From Streptomyces sp. MMG1533 (GTDB taxonomy: Bacteria > Actinomycetota > Actinomycetes > Streptomycetales > Streptomycetaceae), in NCBI RefSeq assembly GCF_001279775.1, contig NZ_LGDG01000272.1:62001-126000 (forward strand): a DNA stretch of 64,000 nt. The letters are read 5' to 3'. Shown here one piece after another: positions 8,686-17,695 of this stretch. Every line of letters starts with the position of its first letter. The first letter of the stretch is position 1. Below the pieces are notes generated by a model. The model saw only the letters and a list, made by a program, of their open reading frames with translations, searched no databases and was not told where the DNA came from. Position numbers and translations under genes: made by a program.

Positions 8686-9804
8686 ATGACATCCACCCCG
8701 ACCCGGGCCGCTGAGTTCCGGCCGACCGGACCGGACGTCCCCGCGGTGTCCGCCGCCGGGACGCCGGGTGCACTGGGCCGGCGCGCCGTGGCCGCCCTGT
8801 CGTTCCGGAACATCGGCGCCGTCTACGTGTGGCTGCTGATCGCCGTGCTCTTCTCCGTATGGGCGCCGGACACGTTCCCGACCGTCACCACGGTCAAGCA
8901 GGTCCTGAACGGCAACGCCGTGGCCGGGCTGGTGGCGCTCAGCGTCGTCCTTCCGCTGGCCGCGCGCGTCTTCGACCTGTCGGTCGCCTTCACCATGTCC
9001 CTCACCAGTGTGCTGACCGCCTACTTCCTGGTCTCCACGGGTCTCGGCCCCGGGACGGCGATCGCCCTGGCCATGACCGCCGCCCTGCTGGTCGGGGTGA
9101 TCAACGGAATCGTGGTCGTGGTGCTGCGGGTCGACTCGTTCATCGCGACTCTGGCCACCGGCGCACTGATCCAGTCCCTGATCACCATGGTCACCAACGA
9201 CAGCTCCATCACCGGGATCCAGCTGCTGGCCAAGCCGTTCGCGAACATCGCCCAGCTCGACGCGGGCGGCATCACGCTGCCGGTGCTGTATCTGCTCCTC
9301 GCCGCCACGGCCATCTGGTTCCTGCTGGAACACACCGCCACCGGACGACGCTTGTACGCGACCGGCTTCAACGCGGACGCGGCACGCCTGCAAGGCGTAC
9401 GCACCGACCGGCTGCGCTTCCTGACCCTGGTGGCGTCCGCGCTGCTCTCCGGTCTCGCCGGAGTCGTCTTCGCGTCCTCCGTGGGATCCGGATCGCCGAC
9501 GGCGGGCACGCCGTATCTGCTCTCGGCCTACGCGGCGGCCTTCGTCGGGGCGACCCAGCTGCGCGCGGGCCGGTTCAACGCCTGGGGCACGGTGATCGCG
9601 GTGCTGCTGCTCGGCACCGGCATCACGGGGCTCGGGCTCGCCACCAGCGCGCAGTGGGCCGCGAGCCTTTTCACCGGCTCGGTCCTGATCGTCGCGCTCG
9701 TTCTCACGGGCGGCCGCATCGCCCTGCCGGCTGTACTGCGCCGTCGAAAGCCAGGGGGCGTTGCCGAGGCTTCCCGGGTGCCCGTCCCGGACCAGGAGGT
9801 CTGA
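8686..9804 (+). CDS. Sugar-type ABC transporter permease (CUT2/RbsC family)
   Basis: A 372-aa polytopic membrane protein, starting one base after the ATPase stop, with AAGGA about ten bases upstream. A soluble N-terminus of about 40 residues precedes the first membrane segment. It shares with the permease at the window start the conserved G-V-I-N-G and V-D-S-F-I-A-T-L-A-T-G region, and the R-L-Q-G-V-R-T-D loop near the expected ATPase contact. With the binding protein at 5847 and the ATPase at 7053 it makes one complete importer. Confidence 0.92.
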   Translation: MTSTPTRAAEFRPTGPDVPAVSAAGTPGALGRRAVAALSFRNIGAVYVWLLIAVLFSVWAPDTFPTVTTVKQVLNGNAVAGLVALSVVLPLAARVFDLSVAFTMSLTSVLTAYFLVSTGLGPGTAIALAMTAALLVGVINGIVVVVLRVDSFIATLATGALIQSLITMVTNDSSITGIQLLAKPFANIAQLDAGGITLPVLYLLLAATAIWFLLEHTATGRRLYATGFNADAARLQGVRTDRLRFLTLVASALLSGLAGVVFASSVGSGSPTAGTPYLLSAYAAAFVGATQLRAGRFNAWGTVIAVLLLGTGITGLGLATSAQWAASLFTGSVLIVALVLTGGRIALPAVLRRRKPGGVAEASRVPVPDQEV

Positions 9805-9805
9805 C

Positions 9806-10849
9806 ATGAAGGCGGTTCAGTACCGCTCCGTGGGCAGCGCGCCGGAGGTCGTCGAGGTTCCGGTGCCCGAGCCGGGCCCGGGCCAGGTGTTGCTGAAGGT
9901 GACGGCCGCCGGGCTGTGCCACTCGGACCTGGCGGTCATGAGCTGGCCGGAGGAGCAGTTCCCCTATCCGCTGCCGCTGACGCTCGGCCACGAGGGCGTC
10001 GGCACCGTCGCGGCCCTGGGCAGCGGGGTCACCGGGGTCGTGGAAGGCGAGGAGGTGGCGGTGTACGGCCCGTGGGGCTGCGGCCGCTGCCGCAAGTGCG
10101 CCGAGGGCAAGGAGAACTGCTGCCCGCACGCCGCGGGGCTCGGCATCATGCCGCCCGGGCTCGGCTCTCCGGGCGCACTCGCGGAGTACATGGTGGTGGA
10201 TTCGCCGCGCCATCTGGTGCCGCTGAACGGACTGGACCCGATTCAGGCCGCCCCGCTCACCGACGCCGGGCTGACGCCGTATCACGCGATCCGCGCGACC
10301 CTGCCCAAACTCGTGCCGGGCAGTACTGCGGTGGTGATCGGCGTCGGTGGCCTGGGCCATCTCGCCGTACAGCTGCTGCGTGCCCTGACCCCGGCCCGGG
10401 TGGTCGCCCTCGATGTGAACAAGGAGAAGCTGGAACTGGCGCGCGCCGTCGGCGCCCACGAGACGTTGCTCTCCGACGGCGCGGCGGCGGCCCGGGTGCG
10501 GGAGCTGACCGGCGGCATCGGGGCCGAGGTGGTGCTGGACTTCGTAGGGGCCGAGGCGACCCTGGCGGTGGCCGCCGCGTCCGTGGCGGTGGATGGCGAT
10601 GTGACCGTCGTCGGCATCGGCGGGGGCACCCTCGCGGTCGGCTTCGGCGGCGGTCTGCCGTTCGAGGTGTCCGCCTCGGCTCCCTACTGGGGCAGCCGCC
10701 GCGAACTCATCGAGGTCGTCGACCTGGCACGACAGGGGCTCGTCTCCTGCCATGTCGAGACCTTCTCGATCGAGGACGCCCCGCTGGCGTACGAGCGCCT
10801 GCACGCCGGGGAGATCAACGGCCGCGCGGTGGTCCTGCCGCACGGCTGA
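9806..10849 (+). CDS. Zinc-dependent alcohol dehydrogenase
   Basis: A 347-aa NAD(P)-dependent medium-chain dehydrogenase. Catalytic zinc ligands are seen at Cys38 (G-L-C-H-S-D) and His62-Glu63 (G-H-E-G-V-G). The structural zinc is held by Cys92, Cys95, Cys98 and Cys106. The Rossmann motif is G-V-G-G-L-G-H-L-A. ATG 9806 has a perfect AGGAGGT five bases upstream and lies right after the permease stop, so the gene is in the importer operon. It probably oxidises an alcohol that is imported or made by the oxygenase. The substrate is unknown. Confidence 0.92.
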   Translation: MKAVQYRSVGSAPEVVEVPVPEPGPGQVLLKVTAAGLCHSDLAVMSWPEEQFPYPLPLTLGHEGVGTVAALGSGVTGVVEGEEVAVYGPWGCGRCRKCAEGKENCCPHAAGLGIMPPGLGSPGALAEYMVVDSPRHLVPLNGLDPIQAAPLTDAGLTPYHAIRATLPKLVPGSTAVVIGVGGLGHLAVQLLRALTPARVVALDVNKEKLELARAVGAHETLLSDGAAAARVRELTGGIGAEVVLDFVGAEATLAVAAASVAVDGDVTVVGIGGGTLAVGFGGGLPFEVSASAPYWGSRRELIEVVDLARQGLVSCHVETFSIEDAPLAYERLHAGEINGRAVVLPHG

Positions 10850-10949
10850 GCCGGGACGGGGTCGTGGTTCTTCGCCCCCGCCGCCCCTACCCGTCCCGTC
10901 CCTGGGGGCTGCGCCCCCCAGACCCCCGCTTTCGGCCCGAAGGGCCTCG

Positions 10950-10998
10950 TCCTCAAACGCCGGACGGGCTGAAAATCAGCCCCTCCGGCGTTTGAGGA
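10950..10998. terminator. Long inverted repeat, bidirectional terminator-like element
   Basis: Arms of 23 bases at 10950-10972 and 10976-10998, containing CTCAAACGCCGGA and TCCGGCGTTTGAG, surround a three-base loop, with one mismatch. Weaker complementary flanks (around 10905-10930 and 10999-11025) extend the structure. It sits between the convergent dehydrogenase and ThuA-like genes. Elements of this sequence recur in many Streptomyces intergenic regions and are thought to be terminators or dispersed palindromes. A rightward copy number cannot be judged from one window. Confidence 0.8.
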
Positions 10999-11083
10999 GC
11001 GGGGTCTGGGGCGGAGCCCCAGAAGGACGGGAAAGGGTAGGGGCGGCGGGGGCGAAAACCCTCAGGGCGGCACCGGGGTTGGT

Positions 11084-11869
11084 TCAGCTGCCCGCCGGGC
11101 TCCTCACATCCACGACCCGCTCCACACACCGCCGCAGCACCGTCATGAACTCCGGCGTAGCCCAAGGCCCTCGGTCCACCCGCCCCGTGTCGTCCACACC
11201 GAGGTCCTGCACGTCGTAGCGCCCCCGGCAGTGACCGAGGGTGAAGTAGCAGACCTCGCCGAGCCCATGCCGCTTCAGGTACAGCACGGGACGGGGCGCC
11301 CCGTCGAGCGCAACCGTGTCGCCTTCGGCGAACCCGCGGCACGGCCCCGTGTACTCGGCGTGCAGCAGCACCTCCAACTCCCCGTGCAGCTCGCACACGT
11401 ACAACTCGTCAGTCACCGTGAACGGCTCGATCCCGGCGACCAGCGGATGATCCGGCCGGGTCACCCGTACCTCGTACGGCTCGATCGGCGGATGGGCCAG
11501 GAACCGGCTGCCGAGCACCCCTGCCAGCTCGCCGAGGAGCCGCGGCGTGGTGAACACCCGGGGCCCACCGTCGGCCGGCGCCTCGATCACCGAGTTGGTG
11601 CCGTGGAGGGCGAGCCAGCGCCCGCCCCGCTCCACGAACCGTGCCAGCGCGGCCCGCTGGGACGGGCGGGGCCGGACATCGCAGGTGTAGGTGACCAGGA
11701 GGTCGGCCTGCTCCAGGGCGGGTACGCAGTCGTAGTCCTGGTAGACACCGGTGCGGACTTGGGGGTGGCCGCCCAGCAGGTCGAGCAGCCGCAGCCGCGC
11801 GTAGTCGAAGTCGTGCCACCTGCCGCCGCAGACCAGTACGGCGTCCAGGCGGCCGGCCGGGCCCGCCAC
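11084..11869 (-). CDS. ThuA-like domain protein
   Basis: A 261-aa protein of the ThuA/class-I-glutamine-amidotransferase-like fold. Typical features are the N-terminal strand with G-G-R-W-H-D-F, the segment A-L-H-G-T-N-S-V, the P-D-H-P-L-V-A-G-I motif and a late strand with G-E-V-C-Y-F-T-L-G-H. ThuA proteins occur with sugar utilisation genes, and some act on keto sugars; the reaction is poorly known. The start GTG 11869 follows the stop of the SDR gene by three bases, so the two are cotranslated. Its presence next to CUT2 importers mildly favours a sugar-like or glycosylated substrate for the island. Confidence 0.85.
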   Translation of the reverse strand: MAGPAGRLDAVLVCGGRWHDFDYARLRLLDLLGGHPQVRTGVYQDYDCVPALEQADLLVTYTCDVRPRPSQRAALARFVERGGRWLALHGTNSVIEAPADGGPRVFTTPRLLGELAGVLGSRFLAHPPIEPYEVRVTRPDHPLVAGIEPFTVTDELYVCELHGELEVLLHAEYTGPCRGFAEGDTVALDGAPRPVLYLKRHGLGEVCYFTLGHCRGRYDVQDLGVDDTGRVDRGPWATPEFMTVLRRCVERVVDVRSPAGS

Positions 11870-11872
11870 GAC

Positions 11873-12637
11873 TCAGTACTGGACGCGGGTGAGCAGCCCG
11901 CCGTCCACCACGAGGTTGACTCCGACGCAGAAGGAGCCGGTCCGGCCCAACAGGAAGGCCACTGCCGCGGCCACGTCCTCCGCGGTGCCGTAGCGGCCGA
12001 TCGGCAGCTTGGCGAGGACCTCCTCGTACACCTCCGGGCGGCTGGTGCGGATGGTCTCCCAGGCACCGCCGGGGAAGTCGATCGGGCCGGGTGAGACGGT
12101 GTTGACGCGGATACCCTTCGGAGCGAGGGCATGCGCCAGCGCCGAGGCGTGCTGGACGACGGCTGCCTTCAGGGCCGAGTACGAATTGGCTCCGGCCGGG
12201 CGGGCGGTGTCGGAGGCGTTGGTGGTGCCGATGGCCACGACGGCGGCCCGGTCGGAGACCTCCAGATACGGCATGGCCGCCTCGACCAGTCCCGCGAACG
12301 GGATCAGGTCGCCGCGCAGGCTGGCCTCCCACGACTCGGGGCCCTTGACGTTGCCCGCCGAGACGTTGGACACCAGCAGGTCCAGGCCGCCGAGTTCCCC
12401 GGCCGCCCGCTCCACGAAGCCCGCGAGCGCCACCGGGTCGGTGACGTCGACCGGCTCGGCGAACACGGTCGCTCCCTCGCCGCGCAGTTCGGCTGCGGCC
12501 TTGGCGAGGGCCTCCTCGCCGCGGGCGCACAGTGCGAGTGCGCAGCCCTCTGCGGCGAGGGTTCCCGCGATCGCCCGGCCGATGCCCCGGCTCGCTCCGG
12601 TCACCAGCGCTTTCGCACCTGTCAGTCCCAGTTCCAT
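11873..12637 (-). CDS. SDR family oxidoreductase (classical short-chain dehydrogenase)
   Basis: A 254-aa NAD(P)-dependent short-chain dehydrogenase. It shows the cofactor motif T-G-A-S-R-G-I-G and the catalytic Y-x3-K in S-Y-S-A-L-K. ATG 12637 is chosen because GAGGAG lies eight bases upstream; the in-frame GTG at 12646 would abut the ribosome-binding site. It is in a leftward set with the acyl-CoA dehydrogenase (45 bases upstream) and the ThuA-like gene. A 3-hydroxyacyl-CoA or sterol-type alcohol substrate would fit the setting but is not demonstrated. Confidence 0.9.
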   Translation of the reverse strand: MELGLTGAKALVTGASRGIGRAIAGTLAAEGCALALCARGEEALAKAAAELRGEGATVFAEPVDVTDPVALAGFVERAAGELGGLDLLVSNVSAGNVKGPESWEASLRGDLIPFAGLVEAAMPYLEVSDRAAVVAIGTTNASDTARPAGANSYSALKAAVVQHASALAHALAPKGIRVNTVSPGPIDFPGGAWETIRTSRPEVYEEVLAKLPIGRYGTAEDVAAAVAFLLGRTGSFCVGVNLVVDGGLLTRVQY

Positions 12638-12681
12638 CGATGTCACTCCTCAGTTGTTGCGGGTGCCGTTGCACCCACGGC

Positions 12682-13923
12682 TCAGTTGCCGGACAGTCGG
12701 GAGAACGGCACCCGGTCGACCCGCGGCTCCCCCGGCAGCTTCAGCACCCGCTCGCCGATCAGGTTGCGCTGGATCTGGTCGGTGCCGCCGGCCAGCCGGT
12801 ATCCGGGGGCGCCCAGCAGGTGTTCGGTCCAGGCGAAGGTGCCCGGCTCCCCGGTGTCGGCGGCGATCCGGGCGCCCATCAGCTCGGCGGCGACCTGACC
12901 GGTGCGGGTGAGCAGGTCGGATGCCATGAGCTTGGTCAGCGACGCCTCGGGGCCCGGCCGCCCGCCGGCCGCGCTCGCCCTGGCGACGCGGTCCACGGTG
13001 GCGGCCCGCAGCGCGCTGCGCACGTACAGGTCGGCGAGGCGCTGGCGTACCAGCGGGTCCCCGGTCCGGTGCAGCGAGCACGCGAGGGCGAGCACGTCGT
13101 CGAAGGTGCCACCCTTGCGCCGGTTGCCGGAACCGGAGGCGGTGCGCTCGAAGGCGAGGGTGGCATTGGCGACCTCCCAGCCCTGCCCGGGGAGTCCGAT
13201 CCGCAGCCCGTCGGGGACGCGTACGCCGCTGAGGAAGACCTCGTTGAAGGAGGCGCCGCCGCTCATCTGGCGGATGGGGCGGATCTCCACACCCGGACTG
13301 GCCATCGGGACCAGGAAGGCGGTGATACCGGCCTGCTTGACGACGTCCGGGTCGGTACGGGCGAGCAGCAGGCCGTACTCGGCGAACTGGGCGCCCGAGG
13401 TCCACACCTTCTGGCCGTCGATCACCCATTCCTCACCGTCCGGACGGGCGCGGGTGCGCAGGGCGGCCAGGTCGGACCCGGCGCCCGGTTCGCTGAACAG
13501 CTGACAGGCCAGCAGGTCCGTACGGAGGAAGGCTCGGGCGAAGGTCTCACGCTGCTCCGGCGTCCCGAACAGGGAGACAGACATGGCGACCAGCCGCACC
13601 GTGACACTGATCAGCTCGGTGGACGGCGGTACGTCGAACGCCGCCTCCTCCTCTGCGAAGACAGCCGCGTGGGCGGCGGTCCGACCCTGGCCACCGTTCT
13701 CCCTGGGGAGGGTGAGGGCCTGGTAGCCGGCGTCGTGCCGGGCTCGCTGGTAGGCGCGGCAGCGGTCGAGCAGCCGCCGCTCCTCTTCGTCCGGGAGGTT
13801 GTGGAAGACAGCGAGATCGGCGGCGGTGTGACCGGTGGTCTCGGTAGCCCGCCGGGGTTCGAGCGTCGTGGCCAGCCACTGCCGGACCTCACCCCGCCAC
13901 TCGTCCACGTTCGGTTGGGGCAT
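12682..13923 (-). CDS. Acyl-CoA dehydrogenase
   Basis: A 413-aa FAD-dependent acyl-CoA dehydrogenase. Family signatures are L-F-S-E-P-G-A-G-S-D-L-A and the following V-D/I-D-G-Q-K-V-W-T-S-G segment, then R-x-Y-R-L-A-G-G-T-D-Q-I-Q-R-N near the C-terminus. ATG 13923 has GAGGAGGT five bases upstream; the longer frame to 14004 is not needed. The catalytic base cannot be placed with certainty by eye. It heads a leftward operon divergent from the acyl-CoA synthetase. The 249 bases between them hold an AT-rich patch near 14056-14080 that is the likely shared promoter. Confidence 0.9.
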   Translation of the reverse strand: MPQPNVDEWRGEVRQWLATTLEPRRATETTGHTAADLAVFHNLPDEEERRLLDRCRAYQRARHDAGYQALTLPRENGGQGRTAAHAAVFAEEEAAFDVPPSTELISVTVRLVAMSVSLFGTPEQRETFARAFLRTDLLACQLFSEPGAGSDLAALRTRARPDGEEWVIDGQKVWTSGAQFAEYGLLLARTDPDVVKQAGITAFLVPMASPGVEIRPIRQMSGGASFNEVFLSGVRVPDGLRIGLPGQGWEVANATLAFERTASGSGNRRKGGTFDDVLALACSLHRTGDPLVRQRLADLYVRSALRAATVDRVARASAAGGRPGPEASLTKLMASDLLTRTGQVAAELMGARIAADTGEPGTFAWTEHLLGAPGYRLAGGTDQIQRNLIGERVLKLPGEPRVDRVPFSRLSGN

Positions 13924-14172
13924 GGTGACCTCCTCGGCACACGGGTCCACACGGCACTTACCAGACGGCCGCTTCAGTAACAGTGACTCGGAGCGGAGCA
14001 GCACACCTGCACAACGAGGGCGAGTACCTCCGGCTCGGGTCAGAGTGTTCCGTACTTTCTTGATAAACGCTACAGTCTGAACGTCGGCTCTCCCACCTGC
14101 CCGGCCGCTGGGCAGACGGGGTGCACCCGCTGGAGCGAGGGAGAGGACGAACCGAGGAGCGCCGGAGGATCC

Positions 14173-15711
14173 ATGTCCCTACAGCCACTCGACCTGCGTG
14201 CCCGCGAGCTGCCGAACGCGACCGCCCTGGCCGACGAAACGGAGAGTCTGTCCTGGTCCCGGCTGGCCGACCAGGCGGCCCGCCTGACCGGCCGGTTGCT
14301 CGAAGTCGCACCCCGGCCGGAGGACCGGGTCGCCGTCCTGGGCGACAACGCCGTGGCCACGATGGTGGCCCATCTCGCCGGTCTGCGGGCCGGTGTCGGC
14401 ACGGTGGCCGCCTCCCGGCAACTGACCGCCCGCGAGCTGGTCGACCTGCTCACCGACGCGGGTGCCAAGGCGGTGATCAGCGGCCCGGCGGGCGAGTCGG
14501 CCGCCCGGCAGGCGGGCGCGGAACTCGGCCTCCCGGTCGTCGTGCACGGAACGCCGGCCAAGGACGACGCCATCGACTGGACGCAGTGGCTGGCCGAGGC
14601 GGAACCGGCGCCGGTGCCCGTCGGCCGCCCAGCCCGCCCGCCGTTGGTCTACACATCGGGCACCACGGGACGGGCCCGCGGCACCGAGGTGCGCTGGGTG
14701 CAGGGGCCGGTCACGGACAGCACCGCCTACCTGGAGGCGGTGGCCGCCCGCCCCGGCTTCCCCCCGGGACCACACCTGGTGTGCGGCCCCCTCCAGCACA
14801 ACGGGCCGCTCACCTCACTGCGCCATCTCGCGGCCGGGCGGCCCGTGGTGATCCTCGGCAGGTTCGACGCGGAGGCGTTCCTGCACCAGGTCGAGCGCCG
14901 GCGGGTCACCTCGTCGGTGATGGTGCCGACCCACTTCACCCGACTGCTCGCGCTGCCGGCGGAGGTACGTGAACGCTACGACGTCTCCAGCCTGATGCAG
15001 GTCGCGCACACCGGCTCCGCCTGCCCGCCGGAGGTGAAGCGGGCCATGATCGACTGGTTCGGTCCGGTGCTCACCGAGTCGTACGGAGCCAGCGAGGCGG
15101 GCACGGTCGCGCGCATCGACAGCACCGAGTGGCTGGAGCACCCCGGTTCGGTGGGACGCGTGCAGCCGCCCTTCGACGTCCTGGTGACCGGCGACGACGG
15201 TCGTCCGCTTCCCGCCGGGGAGCTCGGACTGCTGGCCTTCCGGGCGCCGGAGGGCCGCGGCGTGCGCTACCACGCGGACGAGGAGAAGACCAAGGCCGCC
15301 TACGTCGCCCCCGGCGTCTTCACCCTCGGCGACATCGGCTACGTCGACCCCGACGGCTACATCTTCATCACCGACCGCGCCGCGGACGTCGTGGTCTCCG
15401 GCGGGGTGAACCTCTACCCGGCGGAGAGCGAAGCGGTGCTGCGCGAGCACCCGGGGGTCACCGAAGTGGCGGTCATCGGCGTGCCGGACCCGGACTTCGG
15501 CGAGTCACTGCGTGCCCTGGTCGTCGTGACCGACACGAGCGAACCGGCGGACGGGGAACTGGACACGTTCTGCCGCGAGCGACTGGCCGCGTACAAGTGC
15601 CCGAAGTCGTACGAAGTCGTCCCCGAACTCGTCCGCAACGCCATGGGCAAGCTCGACAAGCGCGCGATGCGCCGCCCCTACTGGAATTCCGACCGGACGA
15701 TCGCCGGCTGA
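14173..15711 (+). CDS. AMP-dependent acyl-CoA synthetase
   Basis: A 512-aa ligase of the ANL superfamily that would activate a carboxylic acid to its CoA thioester. The phosphate loop is Y-T-S-G-T-T-G-R-A-R-G, lacking the usual Lys. The adenylation motifs E-S-Y-G-A-S-E-A-G and D-I-G-Y-V-D-P-D-G-Y follow. The catalytic Lys near the C-terminus is in M-G-K-L-D-K. GGAGG is five bases before the ATG. Rightward genes for a phosphatase, a thiolase and an electron-transfer reductase follow, which together suggest breakdown of an acyl side chain. Confidence 0.92.
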   Translation: MSLQPLDLRARELPNATALADETESLSWSRLADQAARLTGRLLEVAPRPEDRVAVLGDNAVATMVAHLAGLRAGVGTVAASRQLTARELVDLLTDAGAKAVISGPAGESAARQAGAELGLPVVVHGTPAKDDAIDWTQWLAEAEPAPVPVGRPARPPLVYTSGTTGRARGTEVRWVQGPVTDSTAYLEAVAARPGFPPGPHLVCGPLQHNGPLTSLRHLAAGRPVVILGRFDAEAFLHQVERRRVTSSVMVPTHFTRLLALPAEVRERYDVSSLMQVAHTGSACPPEVKRAMIDWFGPVLTESYGASEAGTVARIDSTEWLEHPGSVGRVQPPFDVLVTGDDGRPLPAGELGLLAFRAPEGRGVRYHADEEKTKAAYVAPGVFTLGDIGYVDPDGYIFITDRAADVVVSGGVNLYPAESEAVLREHPGVTEVAVIGVPDPDFGESLRALVVVTDTSEPADGELDTFCRERLAAYKCPKSYEVVPELVRNAMGKLDKRAMRRPYWNSDRTIAG

Positions 15712-15730
15712 GCACCGCTGCTTCCCCGCA

Positions 15731-15764
15731 CTCCTCGGAACTCCACGGAACTCCTCGGAACTCC
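15731..15764. repeat. 10-bp tandem repeat between synthetase and phosphatase genes
   Basis: Units CTCCTCGGAA, CTCCACGGAA and CTCCTCGGAA lie head to tail at 15731-15760, followed by the start of another (CTCC). The period of ten again matches one helical turn. The repeat ends about 25 bases before the next start codon. Confidence 0.75.
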
Positions 15765-15789
15765 CCCTACGAAATACGAAGGACCCTTC

Positions 15790-16395
15790 ATGACGGAACT
15801 CCTGCTCGTCCGGCACGGTCTTCCCCTCGCCGGCGTGTTCGACCCGGGGCTGTCGCCGGAGGGCATCGCCCAGGCCGAGCGGCTCGCCCCATGGCTGGCG
15901 GGCGAGGGCATCGACGCCCTCTACGCCAGTCCGTACCGACGGGCCCGTGAGACGGCGGCGCCCCTCGAACGGCTGACGGGCATGACCGCCGCCGTACTGG
16001 ACGACCTGCGCGAGTGGGACACCGACGTCTCGCAGCCCTACACGCCGCCGGAGCAGGTCCAAGCGGACGACCCCCGTTCGGTGGCGCTCTCCGAGGGACG
16101 GTACGAGGACTTCGTACCGGACCTGGACTGGGACGCCTTCCGGGCCCGGGCGGTGCGGGCCGTGAACACCATGCTGGACGCCCACCCCGGCCGGCGGATC
16201 GCCGCCGTGTGCCACGGCGGTATCACCAACACCTACCTTGCGACCGTGCTCGAAATACCCCGGATGTTCTGGTTCCATCCCGGCTACACCTCGGTCAGCA
16301 GGGTGCGCCGCATGCCCGGTGGGCGGATCGTGCTGCACTCCGTGAACGAGACGGCGCATCTGGTCGCGGAGCGCGCCGTCGACACCGTCGGCTGA
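15790..16395 (+). CDS. Histidine phosphatase family protein
   Basis: A 201-aa protein of the phosphoglycerate-mutase-like branch. The phospho-acceptor motif L-V-R-H-G is at residues 6-10 and the second catalytic His is in V-C-H-G-G-I. Family members remove phosphate from small molecules through a phosphohistidine. GAAGGA is seven bases upstream of the ATG. The partner compound is unknown; in this setting it could act on a CoA-pathway or sugar phosphate intermediate. Confidence 0.88.
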   Translation: MTELLLVRHGLPLAGVFDPGLSPEGIAQAERLAPWLAGEGIDALYASPYRRARETAAPLERLTGMTAAVLDDLREWDTDVSQPYTPPEQVQADDPRSVALSEGRYEDFVPDLDWDAFRARAVRAVNTMLDAHPGRRIAAVCHGGITNTYLATVLEIPRMFWFHPGYTSVSRVRRMPGGRIVLHSVNETAHLVAERAVDTVG

Positions 16396-16453
16396 CGCCC
16401 CCGTTCACACGCTCCCCAGCTCCCCCTTCGACACCCCTCAGGAGGCACCGGAC

Positions 16454-17650
16454 ATGCCCGGATCCGTCATCGTCGCCGGAGCGAGAACGCCCATCGGCAA
16501 GCTCTTGGGCGGGCTGAGCAGCCTGTCCGCCGCCGACCTCGGCGCCCACGCCATCGGCGCCGCGCTGTCCGCGGCTGGGCTGGACCCGGCCGCCGTGGAG
16601 GCCGTCGTGATGGGCCATGTCGTCCAGGCCGGGGCCGGCCCCAACACGGCCCGACAGGCCGCGGTCGCCGCCGGCATCCCGTTCGCCGTACCGGCGAGCA
16701 CCGTCAACAAGCTGTGCCTGTCCGGGCTGCACGCCATCGCCCTGGCCGACCTCATGGTCGCCTCAGGGCGCCACGAGGTGGTCGTGGCCGGCGGCATGGA
16801 GTCCATGTCCGGCGCACCGCATCTGCTGCGCGGATCCCGCACCGGCTGGAAGTACGGGGCGGCGGCCGTCGAGGACGCCCTCGACCGCGACGCGCTGACC
16901 TGCGCCTTCGACGGGGTCTCCATGGGCGCGGCCACCGAGCGCCACCAGCGGCCCTTCGCGCTCACCCGCCAGGAGCAGGACGAGTACAGCGCCCTGTCGC
17001 ACCAGCGGGCCCAACACGCCCAGGAGTCCGGCGCGTTCGCCGCGGAGATCGCCCCGGTCACGGTGGCCGGGCGCCGGGGTGAGACGGTCGTGGCGTCCGA
17101 CGAGGGCATCCGGCCGCAGAGCACCGCGGAGAGCCTGGGGCGACTGAAGCCGGCCTTCTCCCCCGAAGGCACGATCACCGCGGGCAACGCCTCGCAGCTG
17201 TCCGACGGAGCCGCGGCCGTCGTCGTGATGAGCGCGGAACGCGCCCGCCGCGAGGGCCTGACACCGCTCGCCGAGATCGGCGCCTACGGCACCGTGGCGG
17301 GCCCCGATCCCTCGTTGCTCGTGCAGCCGGCCGGGGCGGTCCGCGACGCGCTGGAACGCGACGGCCGGCTGAAGGCCGCCGACCTCGACCTGTTCGAGAT
17401 CAACGAGGCGTTCGCCGGGGTCGCCCTGGCCTCCGTGCGCGAACTCGGCGTCCCCCTGGACAAGGTGAACGTCAACGGCGGCGCGATCGCCCTCGGCCAC
17501 CCGGTCGGCATGACCGGCGCCCGGCTCGTCCTGACCCTGGCCCAGGAACTTCTGCGACGCGGCGGCGGCACCGGGGCCGCGGCCCTCTGCGGGGGCGGCG
17601 GCCAGGGCGACGCACTGCTCCTGCACGTACCGGGCGTGTCAGGTTCCTGA
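16454..17650 (+). CDS. Thiolase (acetyl-CoA acetyltransferase type)
   Basis: A 398-aa thiolase. The nucleophilic Cys88 is in N-K-L-C-L-S-G-L. The C-terminal signatures are [18 protein letters not shown] and the second Cys in L-C-G-G-G-G-Q-G. The reaction is CoA-dependent cleavage of a 3-ketoacyl-CoA, or the reverse condensation. AGGAGG is eight bases upstream of the ATG. With the synthetase and acyl-CoA dehydrogenase it points to beta-oxidation, but no enoyl-CoA hydratase is present in this part of the window; one must come from elsewhere. Confidence 0.93.
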   Translation: MPGSVIVAGARTPIGKLLGGLSSLSAADLGAHAIGAALSAAGLDPAAVEAVVMGHVVQAGAGPNTARQAAVAAGIPFAVPASTVNKLCLSGLHAIALADLMVASGRHEVVVAGGMESMSGAPHLLRGSRTGWKYGAAAVEDALDRDALTCAFDGVSMGAATERHQRPFALTRQEQDEYSALSHQRAQHAQESGAFAAEIAPVTVAGRRGETVVASDEGIRPQSTAESLGRLKPAFSPEGTITAGNASQLSDGAAAVVVMSAERARREGLTPLAEIGAYGTVAGPDPSLLVQPAGAVRDALERDGRLKAADLDLFEINEAFAGVALASVRELGVPLDKVNVNGGAIALGHPVGMTGARLVLTLAQELLRRGGGTGAAALCGGGGQGDALLLHVPGVSGS

Positions 17651-17695
17651 CCTCCGCCCTCGTCCCCCACCCGTACGAGACTCAGGTTGACGCAC

